A DNA stretch of 64,000 nucleotides, from NCBI GenBank assembly GCA_047967505.1, contig CM106538.1; one strand, written 5' to 3'. Position numbers and translations under genes: made by a program. Under the pieces are notes generated by a model. The model made no database searches. It saw nothing but the letters and a program-made list of their open reading frames with translations, and was not told the origin of the DNA. Below are positions 54,152 through 64,000 of the stretch, piece after piece. Position 1 is the first letter of the stretch. Each line of letters begins with the position of its first letter. Origin of the DNA: Dipteris shenzhenensis. Lineage: Eukaryota > Polypodiophyta > Polypodiopsida > Gleicheniales.

Positions 54152-56388
54152 ATAGGTTGCTCAAGAAGATGTTGCCTGCACCAAATACATGCCCGCATCA
54201 AGAGATGAAGCGAAGAAGATGCTAACAACAGTGGGTATGGATTATGATACCATCCATGCTTGCCGTAATGATTGTATTCTCTTTCGTTCGTGAGCATAGA
54301 GATTTGGCTAGTTGTTCGAAGTGTGGGGAACAACGATATAAAGAGGACTTGTGGGGTGAGCAGATACCAGAAAAGGTCTTAAGACACTTTTCCAGCATTG
54401 CAATAATACATCACATGTTTTGATGCAAATCCATAGCAGAGTTGATGACTTGACATGCATCTCATCGGTCCACTGATGACACATTGAGGATTCCCACAAA
54501 TTGTGCAGCTTGGAAGCACATAGGCAATCAGTGGCCGGACTTTGCGAGGGAGCCACACAACTTACATCTTGGGCTTGCCATGGATGGTGTGAATCCTTTC
54601 GGCTTATGCTCGACATCTTGGTCAACATGGCCCATAGTCTTGGTGAATTACAATATCCCACCATGGCTAACAATAAAGAAGGGACACCTCATGCTTGCAC
54701 TACTTGTGACAGGGAAGTACAAGGCCAAAAATATGGACGTGTACATGGCATCTTTGATAGAGTTATAGATCTTATGGAGAGGAGTGTGGGTCTTTGATAT
54801 TTTCAGAGATCCTAGACATACCAATGATATTTTGGTCAGGGGCATCTTGATGTGGACCATGCATGACTACCCAGGATATGGAGAGTGCGCAGGTATGTGG
54901 TCGTGTCTTTACATGTATAATATAGGATTATGCTTTTATGACTCTCTTTTGCATGCATGTCTTATACTAACACATTCATGCATGCGTGCAGTACTTGTTA
55001 CAAGTGGGTACCATGCTTGTCCTATTTGTGGACCGGGTTTGAAATCGCTTGCACGATACTCCAAACATATGAGGAAAAATGTTTATGAAGGTCTGCTCGA
55101 TACCTTCCGCTGGACCATCTCGCGCGTGGAGGTCAGCTTGATCCCCCACCACCATATTTCAATGCAAGTGACTGGATTTAGGCTTGGAGGGCGAATGGAG
55201 AGGAACCTCCTTGTGGTATGAAGAGGCTATCGATCTTTCACGAGCTTCCTTATTGGGGTTAGTTACAAATCATTCTCTTGGATCCCATGCATATCTTCAA
55301 GAATGTGGGGGCTACTATTTGGGCACACTTGGTTGGTTCCAAAGACTCAAGAGGAGTGCGAGAAGACTTGTGTGCTATGAATAGGATGTCTCATTTGTGG
55401 CCCCAAGTGCATGCTTTGGGAAAAGTTGTTCTCCCGAAAGCAACATCGATCCTCTCCATGAGAGAGGAGGCAGCGGTCAAGGTGGGCATTGCCTCTTTTC
55501 AAACACCCATAGGGTACATGCGTTGCTTAAAAGGAGAGTTTTCAAAGGACAATAAGCTTAGTGGGCTCAAGTCCCATGATTGTTGGCACAAGGTCTTACA
55601 GGTATTCTAAGCTATAGGATTAGTGTACCGATAATCGTGATGCGTTAGTGTAATTATGATTATGTTATATTATTGACATGACTTCTTTGTTGCTTTGATA
55701 GTTCATCCTCCCAATTACAATAAAAGGGTGCTTACAAGAAGATGTTAGAAATGCTATATTCAAGATCAGTGGTATTGTGAGGTATGCTTACTATCAAATC
55801 GTATTGATTGCATTTTCTTCAATTTAAGCTGAATAATTTGTAGACTAATTATGAATATATCTTACATGGGCATGTGAAATAGGTGGATATCTCAAAAAGA
55901 GATCTCCATATCAAGCATCGAGAAGGCTAGGGTGGAATCCATCGAAGCCGTATGCTTGCTTGAGAAGCACTTTCCCTTGAGCATTATGACAACTCAAGTG
56001 CACTTGCTTGTACACATAGTTGATGAGGTGGCCATTGTAGGTACCATTCATAGTCAGTGGATGTTTGTTTTCGAGCGGTTTATGACAACTTTGAAGGGAT
56101 TTGTAAGACAAAGAGCAAGACCAGAAGCAAGCATGGCAAAGGGATGGCTTGTGCAAGAGTCATTAGTATAATATATCACGAAGTTTCTTGCATCCATGGA
56201 TCCCGATATGCCACTAGCTTGGCATAACAAGGATGATGATCGCATCATTGGCAAGGTTCCCTAAGGAAAAGGGATTGAAAGAAAGATGAGAGAAGAGCAA
56301 ATGGAGATATTCAATAAGTTTTATATCCTCAATAGCAAGGAGATGCAGAAGTGGATTGAGAGATATGAAGCGGCCAAAGCAGAAAGAA

Positions 56389-56634
56389 CTCAGGGGGGTC
56401 ACTATCTATAAACCCTCTATATCACGTGCATTCAAGGTCTCTTTCTAAAATCCCTTATCTGTAAATTCTTCACTAATAAAATGTACCCTTTTTCTATACA
56501 AATCTGTAACTTTTTTCCAAAATTGTTTTAAATACTCCCTTATGTAAATTAACTTTTGTAATAATTAGAAATTAAAAATATCCTTCTGTTGAACTCACGT
56601 GATAGGGTTACATATGATGAGTGACCCCCCCGAG
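56389..56634. mobile_element. MITE, copy 3
   Basis: 246 bp, CTCAGGGGGGTCACTAT to GTGACCCCCCCGAG, with AGAAAGAA on both sides (56381-56388 and 56635-56642), an exact 8-bp target duplication. It matches the copy at 10987-11233 over its full length with scattered changes. It sits in the coding region of the CACTA TNPD gene and breaks it after the KWIERYEAAKAER segment. Confidence 0.94.
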
Positions 56635-57827
56635 AGAAAGAATAAATGCAAGGACGAGATTCAGAGTAATGTACAAGCGATCACAACCATATCCACGGAA
56701 TCTCACCCTTCTCCCAACTCACATGTCACTTGATTGGCTACAACTGGCTCTACATAAAGTCAAACGCAATGGAGAGACAATAAAGGAGCACGAGTGAGAG
56801 TTATCATCTGAATGCATGATGCATGTAAGTTTCTTACCTCTTGACGTAATTAAGTAATTATTTGTGGCAATATACGCTATAAAATAGATGCATCTTCATT
56901 GTTTTAATGATGCTCTTTTGTAGTACAAAAAGTATAGTGCATTATGGTCATATGGATGACATTTTCACATGGAACGCATCGATTCAAAGAGAGTCACGTA
57001 TGATTGTGGAGTCATGGCTAACTTCACACAAGATAGCCGAGCAAGTGCTTCGGATACCAATCTTCTCTCCTCACAATTGGATTATTGTGGAACCATACGC
57101 GAAATCTATGAAATTGATTTCAGACGATTTAGTATTTTCATTCTTGATATAAAATGGTTTAGAACTATTTACAACGGTCCCCATGCGACAGTGAGAAAAG
57201 ACAGTAGTGGTTTCTTTGCAATAGACTCCACCAAACTTTGGACCGATGAAAGTGATACTTTTGTTCTTCCCGAGCATTGTGAGCAGGTGCATACTAATGA
57301 TTTAATTAATCGAAGCTTTCATTTTTAAAGATTAATTGATACATGTACTTAAGCATAATTTCATATATATAATTGATGGCATTTGGCACCCATCTTCAAT
57401 ATAGGTGGTTTTTCATCCGGATCATTCTGATCCAAGATGGTGGTACGTGATCCAAGTTGCACCACGAAGTAAGCAATTTTTTGAAGATAGAGATGTGGAT
57501 ATGGAGATGCCACTACCAGTGTCGGATCCAATTGATCCGGATGGATCTAGCGAAGAAGATGAAGATCACAATATGAGCCAAGAGGAAGATGCACATAATG
57601 ACATCGTACGGCAGGAAGATGGAGATCACAATATTGAGGAAGAAGATGACGATCATCAAGAATCACCACACTTTATTGAAGAAGATAATCAAGTCTTAGG
57701 TGAACGTATGATGCTAGAGTATGATGATGATATAGGAGATCAACTCGATATAGAGTTAGAGATAGACTTGTTTGGTGCATTAGACTTGGCTCAGGATGAA
57801 GCCGTTGATGTAAATGCTCTTCATTGA

Positions 57828-58061
57828 TTTTTTTTCATCTCAAACTTGGACATGAATATATGAGCTTCAAAGGCTTGATGTACATGCTCTTGTACTTTTA
57901 TTCTCTCAAAGGATCAAACATGTATGAAAAGGAAAAAAAAATTGTCATTGGGAAAAACTAACACAAACAAAGCAAATATAGTCATTGGAATTGGTAAAGA
58001 AAATCCTCCTCTTGAAAAACATAATCCAATGCGCAACAAACAAAGCACCACATAAGAGAAT
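57828..58061. other. junction between CACTA gene and Helitron
   Basis: No terminus of either element was identified. Repeated ATTGTCATTGG and ATAGTCATTGGAATTGG words lie near 57944-57992. Confidence 0.35.
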
Positions 58062-58660
58062 TTGTCAAAGAAATTTATTAAGAGGAAAAAGGAAGCTAAT
58101 ATAGCTCACAGGAAGTTTAGCAGAGCAATACAAGACTCACCACAACATTCTTGCATTTGTTGCGACACTATAACGTTTCTCTCAAAGCTAAAGACAATAA
58201 AGCCACAAACGAGTACCTTCTTGAAAGAAAACAATATAAGTGAAACACAAATACATCCAAAACAAAGATACAAGCATATTGAAAGTGGTATTGTGGCCAC
58301 ATTTTGCCACAAAAAAATGGTTCTACCAAAGAAAACTATGTTTACAAGTGCACTCAATAACATTGAAGCACGTCTTGTGTCAATACATATTCCTTTCTCA
58401 CAAATACAAGAGCTTTGCTTTGATGGCCAATATGTTCTTAGATGAAGCGTAGTGAATGTATTCGCAGACGTGGACAAATCTCAACATGTTCTACGTAGAT
58501 TCCTCATGGATGGTGCAACTACTATTGTAGCAATCAAAAGGAAACTTGAATACACACACAATTACATGAGTTCCTTAGTAAGACCCACACTCACAATGCA
58601 TGCATTGAAGGAACTCTTAAAAGGTACACTTTGCAAAGACATCAAGTCCAATTAAACTCC
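58062..58660 (+). pseudogene. Helitron N-terminal DUF6570-like region
   Basis: The frame reads FSRAIQDSPQHSCICCDTI (paired cysteines), then LNNIEARLVSIHIPFSQIQELCFDGQYVLR, a stop, and NVFADVDKSQHVLRRFL with IAIKRKLEYTHNYMSSLVRP. The phrases EARL.S..IPF.QI.EL, G.Y, NV.ADV.K and IKRKL.Y fit the conserved segment found at the start of many Helitron Rep proteins. The start is uncertain. Confidence 0.75.
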
Positions 58661-60420
58661 ACTTGGACAGGGCACATTCGACATTTGCAAAAAGAGGCAT
58701 TACATGAAGACTCAATAACATTTACTCCTACACATGCAAATACTAAAGAATTGGAAACAAACACGCTAGTGTATGGCATATATATAGGCCAACAATTAAT
58801 TGAATTTGAAGACAAAAGTAATATTTTTGCTCCTTCATATGGATTTTCACCACTGAGCATTTTCAAGGACAAATATTGTGAAGAGCTAGCATTTCCAACT
58901 ATTTTTTACGGCCACCCGTGCACATCAATGTGCCTTAATGTAATTCATACCAAGACATTGCACAATATGAACTTACATGCAAGGATGGTTGATTTGCAAA
59001 GTCCATAGAAAACAATTTCTTCAAAACAATGAAAATTCTAGTGCATCAAATTCTATTGTCCCACATGGGTGCATATGCAAAAAACACACTTGCATCCTAG
59101 ATTGAAAGCCAAGGATGCACCAAAGAACACTAATGTGGAGCATCTTCTTCGTTCAAACATTGGTTATCATGACTTCGCTTGCCTACGACATCCTCTAATT
59201 ACAAAATGAAGCTTTAAAAAAATATATTTACCATGGTGTGTTAACTAGGCCCTTCTACCTTCTTTGTAACTTTGTTCGCAACAGAAAGGCTATGGGAACC
59301 TTTGGTTGACTTTTAGAGAAATTAGAACATAATTCTATCACTGGTGGCCAAGATAATGGACCCAATAGAGTACATAACTTGATCCAACAAGACCCCATGA
59401 CAATAGCTCAATACTACGTGCACAAATTCCAAGTGCTAAAAAGGCTTCTCAAACAAGACGCTAAAATTCTAGGGAAAGTGTTGGACTTCTACTTCGTCAC
59501 CGAACTCCAAAATTGTTGCAGCCAGCATGATCATGGAATGGTTTGGATTGAGGGATTGCCACTGTGCAATGTCTCCACCAATAGCTACATAGAAGACTTT
59601 GTTGAGAAATACATATGCTATGACATATCAAAGCTTGAGTTGCCAAACCCAGACATATAATCCCATAAACACAAGAACTTGCCAAATAAGAGGAAATGCT
59701 TGTCGCTTCAAATTCCCTCTCCAGCCAATGCATTCAACGATGCTCTTAATGCCCCTGAACAAAGAAGAAAAGCACAATACATGGAAAGAGCAAATGAAAC
59801 GCATATGCATACTTTTAGCGCAACCAACAATGCTTCATCTAACATTCGATGAATTATTAACTCAACTTCAGCTTACATAAGAAGAATACATTCTCGCATA
59901 GCGCTAAAGTATAAGCCAACCAACACCCTAAAGCTATATTCACCAGAAATTTCAACCCAACTTTATCAAAGTTGTGGGAAGCCAACATAGACCTTCAATT
60001 CATTTTGAATCCACATGGAGCAGCAACATATTGCACATCGTACATGACAAAAGTAGACATGGAGACAATCGATGCTGTTACAAGAGCATTCGTTCAATGT
60101 CTAAACTCGAATGCCCCTCCAAATGAACACATATGTTAAGTTGGCAATACAATACTAAACACACAACATATAAGCGCACAGTAAGAAGTGTACTTATGCC
60201 TCTCCCTAGCTCTCACAACCAACACTAGGGAATTCTTGTACATTAACACTAGCCCTATTAAAGAAATAAGATTTCTATTGAAATGACATCACCAACTAGA
60301 GAAGCTTGACCTTATGAGCAATGACATATTCTTCGAAGATGTTGTAACTAAGTATGCTCAGCGTAAACCAATAATGCTTAACGTTTTCTTGGCTCCATTC
60401 ATCAGTGAATACGGAAGCAA
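58661..60420 (+). pseudogene. Helitron Rep (Helitron_like_N and Rep nuclease)
   Basis: YCEELAFPTIFYGHPC and LNMHARMVDLQ (58860-59008) lead to MIQQDPMTIAQYYVHKFQVL and the two-histidine box LQNCCSQHDHGMVWIEGLP (59508-59560), which corresponds to the metal-binding HUH motif. FVEKYICYDIS and CRFKFPLQPMHSTMLL follow as in other Helitron Reps. At 60008-60055 LQFILNPHGAATYCTSYMTK supplies the catalytic tyrosine box (Y-C-T-S-Y, codons 60029 and 60041). The tail reads LEKLDLMSNDIFFEDVVTKY. Many stops separate these segments. Confidence 0.82.
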
Positions 60421-62168
60421 CAGTTCAAGATTATGAAGAAGCGTAAACGCAACAAGATTATCTGCTTCTACAACTACAGCCAAACTAAGGACCAAGAAAA
60501 CCATTATAGAGAGTTGTGTTTAGTTTACTTGCCTTTTCTTACAGAAGAGCATTCACTAAGTATAGAAATTTCAACTTGGCATGATCTTTACATGATAAAC
60601 AAGGACTTAATAGAAACAAATAGAGCCTTCTTCAATAAGCTATTGTTGTTCAAACCCTTTAATTCTACCTACAATGTCTCAACCTCCTTGTCAACCTCAT
60701 GTGTTAATGATGACAAAAAAGATGAAGTTGACTCGTAAGTCAAGTTCCCCAAACCTCCTAAGCAAAACCAATTCATTCAACAATGTGGTCATCTTACATA
60801 CAAAGCGTAGCCCAACCGTGAGTACCATGCATCAATCCGTGCTCTGAACTATGACCAACGCACAATAGTAGAGGCCACTTTGCTGAAGAAATGCCTAAGG
60901 TAGAAAACCCCCTTCACATATTCCTATCTAGAAATGTAGGCACATGCAAGACATTCACATTGCTAGTGTTGTTCCAAGTGTTGCTAAGGCACTGCTATCA
61001 CAATGACACTACTTAGACTTCTCTCCCTAGGATTCTTTTGCTGGCATACATAGGGAAAATTATGTTCAATGTGGGCAAGACTACAATTCACTTAGCACCC
61101 CACTTGCCACTCATGATGTCAACATACAAATCCCTTTTTCCAGAAACTCTTCAAACACTTTCAACTCTGTATAAAAACTTGGACTTCATAGTTGTTTATA
61201 AGGTTTCCCTTATTGGGTGAAACACTTTCACAGTAGTAGACATGTGTATGTGCAAGATAAAACACAATCATTTTCAACTATTCGGAGGTTTGGATGTACT
61301 CCTTTGTGATAATTTATGCCCAAGCAAGCCCCACTAATGATGCATGGATATTTTCTGAGAAGGAAACAACCTTATCTATGCTACCTTGCATTTGGAAAGA
61401 CCATGTACATTACTTCAAGTGAAAGACACCAATGCGTCAAACCAACCAAACCTTCATTGAAATTTTAACCCGCATTTGAACAAGCACACATACACAATAA
61501 GATTTGAACTACTTGAATGTGCTTTACATGATCGTGCACCTGAAAACAAGCAAGAAGTTCCACACCTATTCTACACCAATGCAGCTAAAGACAAAGACAA
61601 CGAAGAAGTCTTTCACATGCTAGCCTCTCAACCCCACTACCTCCAAGACATGGACAGTAAGCATAAAACATGTAGCAAGACAATTCAATTGCCATTAGAC
61701 CCTAAGAACACACGAGGGCTACACGTTGAGGTACAGCTTAAACTAGGTATGATAGTTGAACTTTGTTCAGGAAATTTGAACATTGCTGGATGGTCTTGTC
61801 AACGAAGCAGATGCCACTTTCATGGACTCTAACATGGTGAACAAACCATTCATTGTATGGGCTCGTTTCACAAACAAACAATTGGCATCAAAACTCGAGT
61901 AAAGAAAGCAATGTTCTACACAAGCAAAACTGATCCATCATGGATGCCAATCTTCCAAGTCACCCGTGAATTTCAAATAGGGATAAACCTTCTAATTAAC
62001 ACAATTTGCAGGCATCAATTTTCAGTACAACCTGTAGCTGCACAAACAATCCATCGTTCACAAGGCCTTTCCATGGACTACTTGGCTCTTGATCCTACAT
62101 GCATTAAGTCACATGGCCTTGCTTACACTGCATTGTCATGTGTGCGAGATCCATCAACCTCTACCTAA
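60421..62168 (+). pseudogene. Helitron Pif1-type helicase
   Basis: Walker A appears as RNVGTCKTFTLLV near 60930, where G-x-x-G-T-G-K-T is expected, so two glycines are lost. Motif Ia reads LAYIGKIMFNVGKTTIHLA (61036-61100). The Walker B box reads VVYKVSLIG where VVDEVSLIG is expected, so the catalytic D-E is gone. Later parts are FYTNAAKDKDNEEVF, LHVEVQLKLGMIVEL, PVAAQTIHRSQGLSMDYLAL and LAYTALSCVRD (62000-62160), the last two being classic Pif1 family end motifs. Frame changes and stops abound. Confidence 0.85.
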
Positions 62169-62865
62169 CCCAACCATTACAAATGAGACACATTAAAGTT
62201 GACATCATTGTTCTTTAAGAAATTGAAAGACTCAAGTCAAGTTTCAACACATGTGCATGGGAATTCGACTCAATAAACCTCGCACAACTATCCAAAAACC
62301 ACCAGTTTCTATAGTCCTTAAACATAAGGACATTTCAAAAGCACAAACAATACATCCTTTCTTCTTCTCATCTCCTTGCCTCACAAATTCTTTGCCTCCA
62401 AAAAATACACCCTAAACCCTCCAATGGCACAGACATCCCAAACTTCAAACAGGAAGAAAGGGTCATGGAATTTCGACTTACTATAAGGCGAAAATAGAAC
62501 TTGTTCACACATAGTACTATTTCCACGAAGGCGTTGACTGCTTGCTAACAATTTTCAAATGTCCGACCTTCAACAAAATCACTATACTAAACGTTTATAA
62601 GTCCCCAAAAGCACAAACCACTACACTACTTGACTTATTAGATTGCATCCTCAACTACTTGAAGTCAAACATTCCCACATACATCTTGGGAGACTTCAGC
62701 ATACGCTATAGAATCCAAACATCTAATATGCAAAATCTCCACATGTACATGAAACCTCACGATATGGAACAACTTATTCAACACCCCACTATATGGACAT
62801 ATATGGATAAACTAATCTATGTTAATCTAAGCTATACCAACCGTCGAATCGAAGAAAAGGAAAGA
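62169..62865 (+). pseudogene. EEP endonuclease domain fused to the Helitron helicase
   Basis: After a linker of about 50 codons (EIERLKSSFNTCAWEFDSIN), the sequence reads SLNIRTFQKHKQYILSS and ASQILCLQKIHPK. These match the N-I-R start and the L-Q-E-T box of endonuclease/exonuclease/phosphatase proteins; the metal-binding glutamate is now lysine. After a frameshift come FNKITILNVYKSP, IPTYILGDFSI (the usual GDFN) and LIQHPTIWTYMDKLIYVN, matching the P-T .. S-x-I-D-H-I-Y end box with the catalytic D-H lost. The order and spacing are those of a complete domain. Confidence 0.78.
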
Positions 62866-63154
62866 AATAATTTCTTTTTCATATTCATTTTAATAGGTTA
62901 CTTGCAAGACAAGAGTTATAAACAAATTTTGATTCTTTTCATATATAATTAAAGTATACAATCCTCGAGAGCTCCCTAAGAGGAACACACTACACATACT
63001 GTCCCACCATTCCCTAATATACACAACTCTTCCATAGAAATGAACATAACCTTAGACTCTAAGAGGCCTAATGAATGTAATTCACCTTGTTTTAAAAGGA
63101 GTTCTACTTTCCAATAGACCTTTCGTTCCCCACATTTAAACTCACGAACCTACC
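62866..63154. other. no gene seen
   Basis: AT-rich sequence that may include the Helitron 3' end, but no CTRR end or terminal hairpin could be assigned with confidence. Confidence 0.35.
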
Positions 63155-63540
63155 TTGCCACATATCGATATGACATCCACTTACACGGCTACAGCTGATG
63201 CTGGCATTCATTCATTTCCTTTTAATAGATTTTTAAAAATAGATTGGTGTGCTAACCACCAACTAAGTATTATGCGAAAAATATCTGATCATGAGAATAG
63301 ATCCTCGCCAATGCGGACAAACGATCCAGTGTTGCTTGCAAATCTTGTTTAGGAACGATTCCGCGTTGACAAATTCCCCGTCAAAGAACCGTCTAATTCA
63401 TCGAAAGAACCCGTTCTATCTCCTCCGCAACAACCCGTGAAACCGACTGTCCACCAGTCAACCATCACTGATAAAGGCTCATTTTTCCACTCTCGATCCT
63501 ATTTTAAACTGAAAACTATTACGTGGAATTCTTCATTCTA
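63155..63540 (+). pseudogene. unrecognised reading frame with one in-frame stop
   Basis: A 65-codon frame (63155-63352) ends in TAG (VLLANLV*ERFRVDKFPVKE) and continues in phase for about 60 codons through SNSSKEPVLSPPQQPVKPTV to FKLKTITWNSSF. The whole is hydrophilic and proline/serine-rich in its second half. No domain was recognised. TAG could again derive from CAG. It may be a short fragment of an element gag or linker. Confidence 0.3.
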
Positions 63541-63599
63541 GTAGAAACAATACGAGTCTCCATTTAACGTTAATGGATTTTGTGTTTGTTTCCCAGCAA

Positions 63600-64000
63600 G
63601 TTCGAAAAGCATCTCTTATCTCTTCTCTTCTCTTATCTCTTATCTCTTATATTCCTTTCAGGGAAACATCCCATGCCTGATGATGTGGCAGGGATATGGA
63701 GGTTTGGGGAGCATTCTAGAGGTTCGGAGGAGAGGAGGGAGGTTCGGGTGTGGAGGGGAGGCGAGAGGATGCCACGTGTCATTGTAGAGCTCCCTAAGGT
63801 TCGGGAGGAGACTGGAGAGGCTTTCAGCTTGCACCACGTGGCTGTGTCTTAAGGGCAGAGGTGGCTGTGGAAACGAAGGGAGCACCGCAGAGCATTGAAT
63901 GCTGTCCACCAACTCTTGCCCGGTTCCAATTCTCACGCGCCAGTTTACCTTCATGCCTGTAGCCTTGATAGACCAATTCTCGCGCCGACCTAATAGCTCC
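63600..64000. other. short TCTTA repeats and dispersed repeat; no gene seen
   Basis: 63612-63650 is a run of TCTTATCTCTTCTC-like units. 63670-63800 matches the reverse complement of 47380-47490. Frames 63580-63852 (+) and 63658-63954 (-) overlap these repeats and lack recognised domains. Confidence 0.5.

Larger units (their letters stand above)
52998..57827 (+). pseudogene. CACTA TNPD transposase gene
   Basis: An N-terminal exon region (52998-53336: YHCTHCKREVQHQCRI) resembles the transposase-associated cysteine domain. From 54160 the Transposase_21 region reads KCGEQRYKEDLWGEQ, HLGLAMDGVNPFGL, STWPIVLVNYNIPPWL and ILMWTMHDYPGYGECAG, then YHACPICGPG. LDPMHIFKNVGATIWAHL and LSGLKSHDC lead to a DUF4218 region (55883-56165: HLLVHIVDEV, QWMFVFERFM, VRQRARPEASMAKG) and DUF4216 (56960-57286: YCGTIREIYEIDF). 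Introns with GT..AG ends fit 54893-54991, 55602-55701, 55782-55882, 56825-56923 and 57287-57404. The acidic last exon ends at 57827. Stops, shifts and an inserted MITE make it inactive. Confidence 0.88.
58050..62865 (+). mobile_element. decayed Helitron encoding Rep, helicase and EEP endonuclease (Helentron-like)
   Basis: In order: a DUF6570-type N-terminal region, the Helitron_like_N/Rep region with the H-D-H motif, a Y-x3-Y box, a Pif1-type helicase with recognisable motifs I, Ia, II and the late motifs, then an endonuclease/exonuclease/phosphatase fold. All lie on the plus strand with many stops and frameshifts. Rolling-circle replicative transposition is the established activity of the family. 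The C-terminal endonuclease is characteristic of the Helentron/Helitron2 branch. Element ends were not located. Confidence 0.85.

Noticed and set aside
63658-63954. 98-codon frame on the minus strand at the right end
   Set aside because: It overlaps the G-rich dispersed repeat and has no recognised domain.

Overview
The window looks like nuclear DNA of a land plant with a large, repeat-filled genome. Its one convincing host gene, at 44030-44974, has the plant-specific DUF4408 plus DUF761 layout, there is a decayed plant-type PPR fragment, and every mobile element belongs to a family common in plants. A fern or gymnosperm-like genome would fit, but the species cannot be read from this sequence. 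No rRNA, tRNA, CRISPR or bacterial-type operon was seen.

Layout, left to right. 1-4906: Ty1/Copia element A copy 1 (+), whose 5' LTR is cut by the window edge. 5560-7480: Ty3/Gypsy derivative copy 1 (+), in which gag zinc knuckles run straight into integrase, ending in a microhomology junction to a piece of another repeat. 7950-9990: hAT transposase relic (-). 10316-11990: higher-order tandem array (about 143 bp) carrying a MITE with an exact 8-bp target duplication. 12390-13350: repeat X copy 1, with a TATA box and CTC-rich leader. 13950-15715: extreme C-run, G-run and (CT)n DNA. 16313-25340: Copia element B (-), split inside gag by Copia element A copy 2 (20082-24798, -). 25645-28430: Gypsy derivative copy 2 (+). 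28560-30835: Copia element C (-). 30838-31940: repeat X copy 2 (-), with an expanded 13-bp array. 32086-37284: a long unrecognised reading frame U (-), split by a very young non-autonomous LTR element (32658-35535; LTRs differ at one base; exact 5-bp TSD). 37526-40635: CACTA element with a TNPA-like gene, a captured Copia RNase H piece and a clear terminal inverted repeat. 40831-41088: second MITE. 43394-43963: long foldback palindrome directly upstream of the DUF4408/DUF761 gene. 45690-46230: PPR pseudogene (-). 46480-52160: microsatellites and duplicated non-coding blocks. 52775-57827: CACTA TNPD transposase gene with recognisable introns and a third MITE. 58050-62860: a decayed Helitron whose Rep and Pif1-type helicase regions are followed by an EEP endonuclease domain (Helentron-like). 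63155-64000: unassigned sequence.

Nearly all genes here are parts of selfish elements and most are broken. The elements give a layered history: B was in place before A2 entered it, frame U before the young LTR element, and the CACTA gene before its MITE. Many Copia stop codons are TAG where the sister copy reads CAG, as expected from deamination of methylated CHG sites. The most unusual items are the Helitron with an endonuclease, the MITE family with exact 8-bp target duplications, the young LTR element with a triplicated polypurine-tract block, and the foldback beside the only intact host gene.
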